Part shown: one piece after another, positions 16,550 to 25,245 of the stretch | Numbering within the stretch: position 1 is the stretch's first letter | Layout of the letters: each line of letters starts with the position of its first letter | Assembly: GCA_024330945.1 (NCBI GenBank) | Contig: JANDJJ010000011.1 | Location: 1-38,801, forward strand | DNA length: 38,801 nt | Direction of reading: 5' to 3' | Source: Nitrospira sp. | Lineage (GTDB): Bacteria > Nitrospirota > Nitrospiria > Nitrospirales > Nitrospiraceae | Position numbers and translations under genes: made by a program | Notes under the pieces: model-generated | What the model was told of the DNA's origin: nothing | The model's database searches: none | Seen by the model: the letters and a program-made list of their open reading frames with translations, nothing else

Positions 16550-17655
16550 AGATCACCCTCAACGACCAGATCATCACCGACCGTACGGGTCGTCAGATGA
16601 CGCAGCCTCATCGCTGAAGCCAGGCGAGCCTGGCCCTTTCCCCCGATGACGCTTTTCGCGTCATCGCCGCCGAGCAACAACGGCGCGACATAGAGACGGA
16701 CGTGCTGGACGAGTCGCGCCTTCAGCATGGCGGCATTCAGTTTGCCACCGCCTTCCAACAAGACCGAGGTAATTCCCCTCCGGCCGAGATCGCTCATCAG
16801 GGCGGCCGGCGAAACGTTTCCTCCCGCGGCGGGAAGTGTGAGGACTTCGATCCCTTGTTCGAGCAGCGCCCGCTTCTTGAGCGGATCAGCCAAGGCGGTC
16901 GTGGCCACCACCGTCTTTGCTACTTCCTGTCGCGCTAAGACCTTGGCCTTCGGCGGGATACGCAATCTGCTGTCCACGACGACGCGGAGCGGCTGTCTTT
17001 CGGCCAACCGGGCGAGCCGCGGACCGGTCCGTGCAGTCAACGACGGATCATCTCGCACCACCGTCCCCACGCCGACCAGGACGGCGTCCACTTCGCGACG
17101 CAATCGATGAACTTCGCGGCGGGCCTGCCGACTGGTGATCCACTTCGATTCTCCGGCCGCGGTGGCGATTTTTCCGTCCAGCGTCATGCCGGCCTTCAAG
17201 GTGACGTAGGGACGTTTCGTCTTCATCCAATGGGAGTAGGCCTTGTTCAATTCCTCGGCCTCCTGTCGGGCGATACCGACCGTCACCGCGAGCCCGGCCC
17301 GGCGGAGCGCGGCCACGCCCCTTCCCCTGACCAACGGATTGGGATCAGTCATGGCGACAACCACGCGACGGATACCGGAGCCGATCACGGCCGGAACGCA
17401 GGGAGGCGTTCGTTTTTTCCGGTGGCAACAGGGCTCGAGCGTGACGTAGAGCGTCGCACCCGCGGCAAGATCGCCTGCCTGGCGGAGAGCCGAGATTTCG
17501 GCATGAGGAAGGCCGGGACGGCGATGAAACCCACGGCCGACGATTCGACCCTCTCGGACAACGACGGCGCCGACCATCGGGTTGGGGCTGGCCGTTCCCC
17601 GACCTTTCTCGGCAAGGCGGAGAGCGAGGGCCATGAAATCGAAATCGCGCGTCAC
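16546..17655 (-). CDS. ribD: Bifunctional riboflavin deaminase/reductase RibD
   Basis: RibD performs the second and third steps of riboflavin synthesis, deaminating the pyrimidine ring and then reducing the ribosyl side chain. The N-terminal zinc deaminase domain shows GTASPNPMVGAVVV, HAEISAL (zinc His and catalytic Glu) and PCCHRKKRTPPC (zinc Cys pair). The C-terminal reductase domain shows SKWITSRQARREVHRLR, VGVGTVVRDDPSLTAR and SVLLEGGGKLNAAM. The ORF track start at 17865 lies far inside ppdK. The GTG at 17655 overlaps the ppdK stop as GTGA and yields the family's usual opening D-F-x-M-x-x-AL-x-LA, so it is chosen (369 residues). It overlaps the downstream hydrolase by four bases. Confidence 0.92.
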   Translation of the reverse strand: MTRDFDFMALALRLAEKGRGTASPNPMVGAVVVREGRIVGRGFHRRPGLPHAEISALRQAGDLAAGATLYVTLEPCCHRKKRTPPCVPAVIGSGIRRVVVAMTDPNPLVRGRGVAALRRAGLAVTVGIARQEAEELNKAYSHWMKTKRPYVTLKAGMTLDGKIATAAGESKWITSRQARREVHRLRREVDAVLVGVGTVVRDDPSLTARTGPRLARLAERQPLRVVVDSRLRIPPKAKVLARQEVAKTVVATTALADPLKKRALLEQGIEVLTLPAAGGNVSPAALMSDLGRRGITSVLLEGGGKLNAAMLKARLVQHVRLYVAPLLLGGDDAKSVIGGKGQARLASAMRLRHLTTRTVGDDLVVEGDL

Positions 17656-20426
17656 CGTTGCTTGTGCTTGCGGGATGGCGCTTTCGCCTTCACCACGGCC
17701 TTCGACGGTTTTCCACCGGACGGTTTCTCGCCCGCCTCGGCCAACGCGGCGTGGGCGGCTGCCAGCCTGGCGATCGCCACGCGATAGGGCGAGCAACTGA
17801 CGTAATCCAATCCAAGTTGGTGACAAAACTCGACCGAGCTCGGATCGCCGCCGTGTTCCCCGCAAATACCGAGCTTAATGCCCGGCCTCGTCTTGCGCCC
17901 GCCGCTGATGGCCCGCTGCATCAAGGCGCCGACCCCCTCTCGATCCAGGACGGCGAAGGGGTCGGAGTCCATGATGTTTATGGTCCGGTAATAATCGATG
18001 AATTTAGCCGCATCGTCGCGCGAGAATCCGAATGTGGTCTGGGTCAAATCATTGGTCCCGAAAGAGAAAAACTCGGCTTCTTCGGCGATCCGCTCCGCCG
18101 TCATCGCCGCCCGCGGCAGCTCGATCATCGTTCCGACCAGGTAGGATAATTTGACGTTGTACCGTTTCATCGTCTCCTGGGCGACCTCGCGGACCAAATC
18201 TTTCTGCGATTTCATCTCCGCAGCCATGCCGACCAGGGGAATCATAATCTCCGGCACGATTTTTTTACCTTCCTTCGCCAGCTCGCAGGCGGCCTCCACT
18301 ATCGCCCGGGCCTGCATCCTCGTGATCTCGGGCATCGTGATGCCCAATCGGCAACCGCGCAGTCCAAGCATCGGATTGAACTCGTGCAACTCCTCGACGC
18401 GCGCCAGCAGCCGCCGTTTTTCCTCGAGCGCGGCCCCGTCTTTTCCCGTCAATTCGAGTTGCGCAATCTCGACCATCAGGTCTTCCCGTTTGGGGAGAAA
18501 CTCGTGCAACGGAGGATCGAGCAGACGGATCGTGACCGGATACCCCTGCATCTCACGGTACAACCCGATGAAATCCTGCCGTTGAAGGGGCAACAACTGA
18601 TCCAGGTACTTTTCCCGCTCTTCTTTGGTGCGGGCCAAAATCATCTTCTGCATGATCGGAATGCGATCTTCCGCGAAAAACATGTGCTCCGTTCGGCAAA
18701 GCCCGATTCCCTCCGCGCCAAACCCGCGAGCGATCCGTGCTTGCTCCGGAATGTCGGCGTTGGCCCGCACCCGAAGGCGGCGGTACTTGTCGGCCCAGGA
18801 CAAAATCGTCGCGAACCGCTGGTACTTCTCAGATTTCGCCGGGTCCAACGTCCCTTGAATGACTTGGATGACCTCCGATTCGACCACAGGAATATCGCCC
18901 TCGTACACGTTGCCCGTGGACCCGTTGATCGAAATATAGTCTCCTTCGCGAAAGACCTTTCCTCCGATCTTCACGCTCTGCCCGTCGACCTCAACGGCAT
19001 CGCATCCCGCCACACAGACCCTCCCCATTTGCCTGGCGACGACGGCCGCATGGGACGTCATGCCTCCGCGAGCCGTCAGAAATCCCGCCGCCGCGTTCAT
19101 CCCGTGAATATCGTCAGGACTGGTCTCCTGTCGGACCAACACCACGCGGTCGCCCGCCGACTTCATCTCCACGGCTCGATCCGGAGTCAGCGCGATCCTG
19201 CCCGCCGCAGCTCCCGGACCAGCCGGCAACCCTTTCCCCAAGGGATTGGCCTTGGCCTCCTCCTTCGAATCGAAAATGGGATAGAGATACTGCGCCAGTT
19301 GCTCCGGTCCGATTCGCTGCACCGCCTCCTGCTTGGAGATCAGTCCTTCTTTGACCATGTCCACGGCGATCTTGACGGCGGCGATGCCGGTCCGTTTACC
19401 GACCCTGGTTTGCAACATGTAGAGCTTGCCCTCCTGGATCGTAAACTCCAGATCGAGCATGTCACGGTAGTGCTTCTCGAGCTTCTTATAGGTCTGTTCG
19501 AGCTCCTTGTAGGCCTCCGGCACCTTCTTGGCGAGCTCGGCGACCGGCAGGGGAGTTCTGATGCCGGCCACCACGTCCTCTCCCTGTGCGTTCATCAGGC
19601 ATTCGCCGAAAAAGACGCGATCGCCGGTGATCGGACTGCGGGTGAACGCCACTCCCGTTCCGCTCGTCTCTCCCATGTTGCCGAACACCATGGCCACCAC
19701 GTTGACCGCCGTGCCCCAGGAATCCGGAATGCCGTATAAGCGGCGATAGGTAATCGCCCTGGCTCCGAACCAGGATGAAAACACCGCGTTGATCGCCATA
19801 CGCAACTGATCCAGCGGATCGTCGGGAAAGTCTTTCTTCGTCTCTTCCTTGACCAGCGCCTTGAAGCTCACCACCAGATCCCGAAGATGTCTGGCGTCCA
19901 AATGCGTTTCGTGTTCGACTCCCACCTCTTCCTTCTTGTGCTTTAAGATGGCTTCAAAGTGTTCGCGAGGCACGCCCATGACGATGCTGCCGAACATCGA
20001 CACGAAGCGCCGGTAACTGTCTTGGGCGAATCGGTCGTTGCGGGTTCTGGCCGCCAGTCCTTCGACCGTTTTGGTCGTCAACCCGACGTTCAACACGGTG
20101 TCCATCATGCCCGGCATGGAGGCGCGCGCGCCGGATCGCACCGAGACGAGCAGCGGCCGCTCGGGATCGCCAAATCTCAATCCCATCGACCGTTCCACGC
20201 GCTTGAGGGCCTGCACCGCGGCGTCCCACATGCCCGGCGGATATTTCTTGCCGAGCTTGTAATACTCGACGCAGGCCTCGGTTGAAATCGTAAATCCCGG
20301 CGGAACGGAGATGCCCAAATTGGTCATCTCCGCCAACCCCGCGCCCTTGCCGCCCAGCAGCTCCTTCATGTTCGAAGCGCCCTCGGCCTTCCCATCGCCA
20401 AAATAGTAGACGTATTTCTTTGCCAC
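17652..20426 (-). CDS. ppdK: Pyruvate, phosphate dikinase
   Basis: PPDK interconverts pyruvate, ATP and phosphate with PEP, AMP and diphosphate, feeding gluconeogenesis or carbon fixation intermediates. The 924 residues show the N-terminal nucleotide domain (LLGGKGAGLAEMTNLGISVPPGF; SVRSGARASMPGMMDTVLN), the swivelling phosphohistidine domain (GGMTSHAAVVARQMG, near residue 455), and the C-terminal PEP barrel (GLCRTEHMF; GICGEHGGDPSSVEFC with the catalytic Cys near 855). The start is GTG 20426, eight bases after AAAGGAG. The last 30 residues (PSGGKPSKAVVKAKAPSRKHKQR) form a very basic tail beyond the usual end. It follows glyS with a 113-base gap and overlaps ribD. Confidence 0.95.
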   Translation of the reverse strand: MAKKYVYYFGDGKAEGASNMKELLGGKGAGLAEMTNLGISVPPGFTISTEACVEYYKLGKKYPPGMWDAAVQALKRVERSMGLRFGDPERPLLVSVRSGARASMPGMMDTVLNVGLTTKTVEGLAARTRNDRFAQDSYRRFVSMFGSIVMGVPREHFEAILKHKKEEVGVEHETHLDARHLRDLVVSFKALVKEETKKDFPDDPLDQLRMAINAVFSSWFGARAITYRRLYGIPDSWGTAVNVVAMVFGNMGETSGTGVAFTRSPITGDRVFFGECLMNAQGEDVVAGIRTPLPVAELAKKVPEAYKELEQTYKKLEKHYRDMLDLEFTIQEGKLYMLQTRVGKRTGIAAVKIAVDMVKEGLISKQEAVQRIGPEQLAQYLYPIFDSKEEAKANPLGKGLPAGPGAAAGRIALTPDRAVEMKSAGDRVVLVRQETSPDDIHGMNAAAGFLTARGGMTSHAAVVARQMGRVCVAGCDAVEVDGQSVKIGGKVFREGDYISINGSTGNVYEGDIPVVESEVIQVIQGTLDPAKSEKYQRFATILSWADKYRRLRVRANADIPEQARIARGFGAEGIGLCRTEHMFFAEDRIPIMQKMILARTKEEREKYLDQLLPLQRQDFIGLYREMQGYPVTIRLLDPPLHEFLPKREDLMVEIAQLELTGKDGAALEEKRRLLARVEELHEFNPMLGLRGCRLGITMPEITRMQARAIVEAACELAKEGKKIVPEIMIPLVGMAAEMKSQKDLVREVAQETMKRYNVKLSYLVGTMIELPRAAMTAERIAEEAEFFSFGTNDLTQTTFGFSRDDAAKFIDYYRTINIMDSDPFAVLDREGVGALMQRAISGGRKTRPGIKLGICGEHGGDPSSVEFCHQLGLDYVSCSPYRVAIARLAAAHAALAEAGEKPSGGKPSKAVVKAKAPSRKHKQR

Positions 20427-20539
20427 GTGCGTGTCTCCTTTAGACGTTCATCCAAGGCCTGAACGATGCGGCCTTCGGTTCCTGATCGCAACAAGCCTGC
20501 CCGGTCGTCTCAAACGGCACCGGCGTCTCCATCCCCGCT

Positions 20540-22729
20540 TTAGCTCCCTTGCACCACGATTTGCGAAAAATCGGCGAACGATGCGAACAACTCGTCAACC
20601 TCCTTCAGCAGGGACAGCCGGTTCCGACGAATGGCTTGATCTTCCACATTGACCATGACCGCTGAAAAAAACCCGTCGATGGAGGGTTTGAGCTCAATGA
20701 GCGCGTCCAACGTTCGATCATAGCGGCCGGCGTCGATCGACTCCTCAATGAGCGTTCGCGCTTTCATCACCGCCCGGTGAAGACCGGACTCGGCGGCATG
20801 CTGAAACAGAGCTGGATCGACCGACTCCCTCGTCCACCGTTCCTTCTCAACCAGACGATGCGCCCGCTTAAACCCGATGAGCAGAGCGTCGAATTCCGGC
20901 TTCCCGGTCATCGTTTCCAACGCCTTCATCTTGCAGACGAGATCGACGAGATCCAGCAGACGATCATGAACGGGCGCCAATACCGCCTCGATGATGTCAT
21001 CTCTCAAAAGGTGCACGACCCGACAATAATGCCGTACCCGCTCCAAGATGAATTCGATGATTCGGCTCATCCCCTGAGATGCTGAATCCGGCGATTCCTC
21101 AAAGCCGCCATCGGCGACGAGTCGACGAGCCTCCTTGACGAACACCGCTAAATCCGCTTGGAGATTCGCTTCAAGTATAAGCCGAACCACCGCCGTGGCC
21201 TGCCGTCGAAGCGCAAAGGGATCTTCCGATCCGGTCGGAACGATACCGACGTGAAAAAACGCGGCGATAGAATCCAGGCGATCGGCCAGTGCGAGGACCA
21301 GTCCGGCAAGTGTGCGCGGTATCTCACCTTCGATTCCTTTGGGCAGGTACTGTTCACGAATGGCCCTTGCCACCTCGTCCGGCTCCCCGTCAGACAGGGC
21401 ATACACGCCTCCCATGACACCCTGCAGCTCCGGGAATTCACCGACGATGCCGGTCACCAAGTCCGCCTTGGCCAGAGACGCCGCCCGCTCACAGATCGAC
21501 GGCAGATCATGATGGCCGGAAGACAGATGCGTGGCGATGAAGCCGGCCAAATGCATCAGCCGTTTCTGCTTCTGCGCCATCGTGCCGAGTTTTTGATGAA
21601 ACGTGACACCGGACAGTTTGGGGACCCGTTCGCTCAGCCGCGTCTTCCGATCCTCATCGAAAAAGAATTTGGCGTCGGCCAACCGCGCTTCCAAGACCCG
21701 CTCATTGCCTTCACGGATGAAAGACATATCCTCGACGCGATTGTTCGCCACGGCGATAAAATGCGATGCCAGTTTCCCGGTTTCCCGGTGCCGCAAGGAA
21801 AAGAACCCCTGATGCTCCTTCATGGAGGTGATGAGGATTTCTTCCGGCACATCCAAATAGGCTTCCTTAAACGATCCGATCACCGCGGTCGGCAATTCCG
21901 TCGAATATACCGCCTGATCAAGCAACGCCTCGTCCTCGTGCAGCGTGAATCCCGTCTCGCGACAAATCTCGTCGATCTGCCGTTCAATCAGATGCCGCCG
22001 TCGTTGGGGATCGACGATGACGCCCTGACGTTCCAATAAAACCGAATACGCATCGGCGTCTTTGACGCGAATCCATTTTCCTCCGCCGACCACCCGATGC
22101 CCCCTCGTCTGATTCGACGCCGTTACACCCGCCACGTCGAAAGGGAGCACGGCTCCTCCATAGATGGCCAAAAGCCAGCGGATCGGACGGGCGAAGCGCA
22201 CCCCGCTCTCGTTCCACTTCATGGATTTGGGAAACGCAAGACCGGTGACCAGATCGGGAAGGACGTCCATCAACACCGATGAAGTGGGCCGGCCTTCTTC
22301 ATGTTTTACCGCAAACAAGTATTCGCCTTTGGAAGTCCGGCGCACCTCCAGATTCTGAACCGGCACGCCGTGCGTCGACGCAAACCCGATCGCCGCTCTG
22401 GTCGGCTGACCGGCTTGGTCGAATGCGACGGCCTTGGGAGGCCCCATCGTTTCTTTCATCACGGCTGCTTGCCGAGCAGCCAGCCCCTCGACCACCATCG
22501 TCAGCCGCCGCGGCGACCCCAGTACTCGAATGGCCCGAAAGGCCAGGCGCTGTTCTTTCAGCAACCGTTCCGACGACTCCTTCATTGTCGCCAAGGCCGG
22601 CGCAACAAACTGGTACGGCAACTCCTCCACTCCGATCTCGAGCAGCAGGTCTTCGGCGAGGGGTGCAGGTGATGTCTTTTGACTTTTGGGCGCGACGCTC
22701 CGACGCGCGGCCTTCTTTGGATGGTCCAT
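20540..22729 (-). CDS. glyS: Glycyl-tRNA synthetase beta subunit
   Basis: This is the beta chain of the bacterial-type (alpha2-beta2) glycyl-tRNA synthetase, which holds tRNA-binding functions. Hallmarks are LLLEIGVEELPYQF at the start of the conserved region, GHRVVG, SMKEHQGFFSL, HQKLGTMAQKQKRL, and PRTLAGLVLALADRLDSI with GSEDPFALRRQA. A C-terminal helical anticodon-binding region follows. The 729 residues exceed the usual 690 or so, mainly through a basic N-terminal extension (DHPKKAARRSVAPKSQK) of about 27 residues before the conserved motif. No in-frame start lies nearer the motif, so the extension seems real. It begins six bases after glyQ stops. Its ribosome site is weak, consistent with coupled translation. 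Confidence 0.94.
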   Translation of the reverse strand: MDHPKKAARRSVAPKSQKTSPAPLAEDLLLEIGVEELPYQFVAPALATMKESSERLLKEQRLAFRAIRVLGSPRRLTMVVEGLAARQAAVMKETMGPPKAVAFDQAGQPTRAAIGFASTHGVPVQNLEVRRTSKGEYLFAVKHEEGRPTSSVLMDVLPDLVTGLAFPKSMKWNESGVRFARPIRWLLAIYGGAVLPFDVAGVTASNQTRGHRVVGGGKWIRVKDADAYSVLLERQGVIVDPQRRRHLIERQIDEICRETGFTLHEDEALLDQAVYSTELPTAVIGSFKEAYLDVPEEILITSMKEHQGFFSLRHRETGKLASHFIAVANNRVEDMSFIREGNERVLEARLADAKFFFDEDRKTRLSERVPKLSGVTFHQKLGTMAQKQKRLMHLAGFIATHLSSGHHDLPSICERAASLAKADLVTGIVGEFPELQGVMGGVYALSDGEPDEVARAIREQYLPKGIEGEIPRTLAGLVLALADRLDSIAAFFHVGIVPTGSEDPFALRRQATAVVRLILEANLQADLAVFVKEARRLVADGGFEESPDSASQGMSRIIEFILERVRHYCRVVHLLRDDIIEAVLAPVHDRLLDLVDLVCKMKALETMTGKPEFDALLIGFKRAHRLVEKERWTRESVDPALFQHAAESGLHRAVMKARTLIEESIDAGRYDRTLDALIELKPSIDGFFSAVMVNVEDQAIRRNRLSLLKEVDELFASFADFSQIVVQGS

Positions 22730-22734
22730 GAGAG

Positions 22735-23676
22735 TCAGGTTCGACCGGCCGCACCCTGCGACCGAGGCGCGGTTGTTTTCCGACCGCCGCGCCGTTGCTC
22801 ATGACGCAACAGCGGATGGCCCATGGCGGCTCGCTCAGCGATGTACCGCTCGGCGCACTGTTTGGCCAACGCCCGCACACGGGCGATATACGTGGTCCGC
22901 TCGGCGACGCTGATGGCGCCGCGGGCGTCCAAGAGATTGAAGACGTGCGATGATTTGATGCAGTAGTCGTACGCCGGCAGCGTCAGCCGTTTGTCGGTTT
23001 TGGCCAGCAGCCGTCTGCATTCGGCTTCGTACGAGTGAAACAAGTGCATCAGCATCGACACGTCGCCTTCTTCGAAGTTATAGCGAGAGCCCTGCACTTC
23101 CGTTTCATGATGAAGATCGCGGTAGGTAATCGAGTCCGTCCACGCAAGGTCGAAGACGTTATTAACGTGCTGCAAGTACATGGCGATGCGCTCGGTGCCA
23201 TACGTAATTTCTCCGGTAACGGGCGCGAGCTCAATACCACCGATTTCCTGAAAGTAGGTGAACTGCGTGATTTCCATTCCGTCCAAGCGCACTTCCCATC
23301 CCAATCCCCAGGCGCCCAAGGTCGGCGACTCCCAATCATCCTGCATAAAGCGAATGTCGTGTCGCTTGGGATCAATCCCCAATCGAGCCAAACTTTCCAG
23401 ATACAGCTCCTGGATATTATCCGGCGCAGGCTTCAACACGACTTGATACTGATAGTAGTGCTGCAAGCGGTTGGGATTGTCGCCGTACCGCCCGTCCGTG
23501 GGACGGCGACAGGGTTGCACGTAGGCAGATCGCCACGGCTCTGGCCCCAATGCCCGGAGAAACGTCGCAGGGTGAAAAGTGCCGGCCCCCATCTCCATGT
23601 CGTACGGCTGGTGGATCACGCAACCTTGATCGGCCCAAAATTCGTGCAAGACAAGGATCACGTCTTGAAAATTCAC
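22735..23676 (-). CDS. glyQ: Glycyl-tRNA synthetase alpha subunit
   Basis: This is the catalytic chain that activates glycine. It shows the family opening [40 protein letters not shown], then [32 protein letters not shown] and [17 protein letters not shown], and ends near [10 protein letters not shown]. The ORF track uses a TTG at 23748, but that codon falls inside the predicted promoter, so it cannot be translated from that transcript. The GTG at 23676, directly before NFQDV, gives 313 residues, a normal length, though its ribosome site is weak. It is first in the run glyQ-glyS-ppdK-ribD-hydrolase-MFS-ribE. Confidence 0.94.
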   Translation of the reverse strand: MNFQDVILVLHEFWADQGCVIHQPYDMEMGAGTFHPATFLRALGPEPWRSAYVQPCRRPTDGRYGDNPNRLQHYYQYQVVLKPAPDNIQELYLESLARLGIDPKRHDIRFMQDDWESPTLGAWGLGWEVRLDGMEITQFTYFQEIGGIELAPVTGEITYGTERIAMYLQHVNNVFDLAWTDSITYRDLHHETEVQGSRYNFEEGDVSMLMHLFHSYEAECRRLLAKTDKRLTLPAYDYCIKSSHVFNLLDARGAISVAERTTYIARVRALAKQCAERYIAERAAMGHPLLRHEQRRGGRKTTAPRSQGAAGRT

Positions 23677-23738
23677 GGCAGGCTCAGCATAGAGAGGATA
23701 TGGGCTTCGGGTTTTTCCGGTGTCGAAAACAACGGCGC

Positions 23739-23767
23739 AAGCTAACAAGAATGCCGTTCGCTGTCAA
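23739..23767 (-). promoter_or_regulatory. Promoter of the glyQ operon
   Basis: On the minus strand a perfect TTGACA (23762-23767) is followed after 17 bases by TAGCTT (23739-23744). Transcription would start near 23732, leaving a leader of about 55 bases before the GTG at 23676. Confidence 0.5.
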
Positions 23768-23898
23768 GCAACATTCCCTCTACGATCAACGGCTTGCGGA
23801 TTTACCCTTCGTGACGCTCGACATCGATCGACTGAGGGACAATCTACCTTCCTTAGGGAGCCCTCAGCAATGATTCCCTTGGTGGGAGGGAGAAGACC

Positions 23899-23928
23899 TT
23901 GACGCAGAGCGATTTAATCGTCTAAATT
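23899..23928 (+). promoter_or_regulatory. Promoter of the rrf2-tauE pair
   Basis: TTGACG (23899-23904) is followed after 18 bases by TAAATT (23923-23928). It is the best promoter-like sequence in the divergent region with glyQ. Transcription would begin about 30 bases before the rrf2 GTG. Confidence 0.42.
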
Positions 23929-23962
23929 TGAATTTGTTGATAAACTCACTCAATTTTAATTT
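23923..23962. promoter_or_regulatory. AT-rich imperfect inverted repeat, candidate Rrf2 operator
   Basis: TAAATTTGAATTTG and CAATTTTAATTT form an imperfect, AT-only inverted repeat around TTGATAAACTCACT. It overlaps the -10 and the likely transcription start of the Rrf2 gene. Rrf2 regulators often autoregulate through AT-rich dyads, so an autoregulatory operator is plausible. The match is by eye and the arms are not perfect. Confidence 0.33.
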
Positions 23963-23965
23963 CTC

Positions 23966-24403
23966 GTGAAACTTTCTAAAAAAAGTGAATACGGTCTTCG
24001 AGCCCTCCTTGAATTGACGATGGCGTACGGCACCACGTCGTTTGTGCAACGCCACGACATCGCCACTCGTCAGAACATTCCCGTCGAATTTCTTGAACAG
24101 ATCCTTTTGGCGCTCAAGAGAGCCGGCTTGCTCTCCAGCCGCCGCGGGACGAACGGAGGATACCGTCTCATCAAACCACCCGGTCACATTACGTTGGGCC
24201 AAGTCATCAGGATCTTGGACGGTCCCCTGGCTCCCATCGGCTGCGTCAGCAGAACCGCTTATCAGAAATGCGACGAGTGCCCTTACGCCGGGCATCCTTC
24301 CTGTCCTGTTCAACGGGCGATGGGCGCGGTGCGCGACGCCATTGCAGGAATTCTGGACAACTATTCTCTCGCCGACTTCGCCGCCGGCGCCCGCAAGCCC
24401 TGA
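23966..24403 (+). CDS. Rrf2-family transcriptional regulator with four C-terminal cysteines
   Basis: The 145 residues open with KLSKKSEYGLRALLELTMAY, the Rrf2 winged-helix start. IPVEFLEQILLALKRAGLLSSRRGTNGGYRL follows, the recognition helix and wing. The sensory loop carries Cys93, Cys102, Cys105 and Cys113 (GCVSRTAYQKCDECPYAGHPSC). IscR and NsrR hold an Fe-S cluster with three cysteines in this loop. Here a CxxC pair plus two others suggests an Fe-S or thiol sensor with its own spacing. The start is GTG 23966 without a visible Shine-Dalgarno, perhaps because the leader is short and AT-rich. The stop is two bases before tauE, so they form an operon. The effector (sulfur compound, redox, iron or NO) is not known. 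Confidence 0.85.
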   Translation: MKLSKKSEYGLRALLELTMAYGTTSFVQRHDIATRQNIPVEFLEQILLALKRAGLLSSRRGTNGGYRLIKPPGHITLGQVIRILDGPLAPIGCVSRTAYQKCDECPYAGHPSCPVQRAMGAVRDAIAGILDNYSLADFAAGARKP

Positions 24404-24405
24404 TC

Positions 24406-25245
24406 ATGGACCATCTCGTCCTGGCAGCGATCACATTCATCGCGGCGACCGTCAACGGCTCCATCGGCTATGGGTTTTCTTCCATTACCGTCCCGGTCGC
24501 CCTCCTGTATTACTCGAATCGGATCTTGAATCCCGCTCTCGTCTTGGTCGAACTGGTGATCAACGGATACGTCTTGTTCATCAATCGTTCCAGTGTTCCG
24601 CAGGTCTGGAAACAAGTGGCCCCGATCCTCGTCGGACTGGCGATCGGTGTCTCAATCGGCAGCTACCTTCTGTCACTTGTTCATCCGGCATGGGTCAAAT
24701 TCGTGACCTATTTCTTCCTCTTGCCGTTGATTCTTCTCCAGGCCGCAGGCATTCGAAAACCCATTCAGGCGGAACGCGCCATCGCCGTTCCTTTCGGCAC
24801 TGGAATCGGTCTGTTGTATTCCGTCACAACGATTTCAGGGCCGCCATTGGCGCTGTTGTTTAATAATCAAGGATATGCAAAACAGGACTTCCGAGCGGCG
24901 CTTGGAGTGATTCGCACCGCTGAGTCTTCTCTCACCGCCGTTGCCTACAGTGTGATTGGTTTCTACAGCAGGGACAGCGTGGAACTCTTTCCTTATATCA
25001 TCCCCAGCGTGCTGATTGGCATTCCTCTGGGCACCTATCTCATTCGATGGATGGATCCTGAAACGTTCCGTCGAATCTCCATGGCGTTTGACGCGTTGGT
25101 GGTGGGATTCGGGCTCACGCGAGTGTTGGAAGAACTCCACCTTGCTACTCCCCTCACAACTTGGGGCATCTTCGGCATCGTGGTCATTTTAAACGGTTAT
25201 TTGTTGTTCCGATACTTCACGCACAGGCCCCTTTACCCACCTTGA
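24406..25245 (+). CDS. TauE/SafE-family membrane permease (sulfite/anion exporter type)
   Basis: From ATG 24406 this is a 279-residue polytopic inner-membrane protein with about eight hydrophobic segments. The first half starts AAITFIAATVNGSIGYGFSSITVPVALLYY and the second half repeats the pattern with GTGIGLLYSVTTISGPPLALLFNNQGY, the duplicated G-x-x-x-G-P signature of the TauE/SafE (DUF81) family. Members export sulfite, sulfoacetate or related organic anions, or move other small anions. The ORF track start at 24268 is inside rrf2; the ATG two bases after the rrf2 stop is correct by layout. The pairing with an Rrf2 sensor suggests export of a sulfur compound under thiol or Fe-S control, which is inference. 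Confidence 0.85.
   Translation: MDHLVLAAITFIAATVNGSIGYGFSSITVPVALLYYSNRILNPALVLVELVINGYVLFINRSSVPQVWKQVAPILVGLAIGVSIGSYLLSLVHPAWVKFVTYFFLLPLILLQAAGIRKPIQAERAIAVPFGTGIGLLYSVTTISGPPLALLFNNQGYAKQDFRAALGVIRTAESSLTAVAYSVIGFYSRDSVELFPYIIPSVLIGIPLGTYLIRWMDPETFRRISMAFDALVVGFGLTRVLEELHLATPLTTWGIFGIVVILNGYLLFRYFTHRPLYPP

Noticed and set aside
18384-19739. 451-codon plus-strand ORF inside ppdK
   Set aside because: It is antisense to PPDK with no recognisable domain and an Arg/His-rich composition typical of shadow frames.
23677-23760. T-box leader upstream of glyQ
   Set aside because: The predicted leader is only about 55 bases and shows no T-box sequence or specifier-loop stem.
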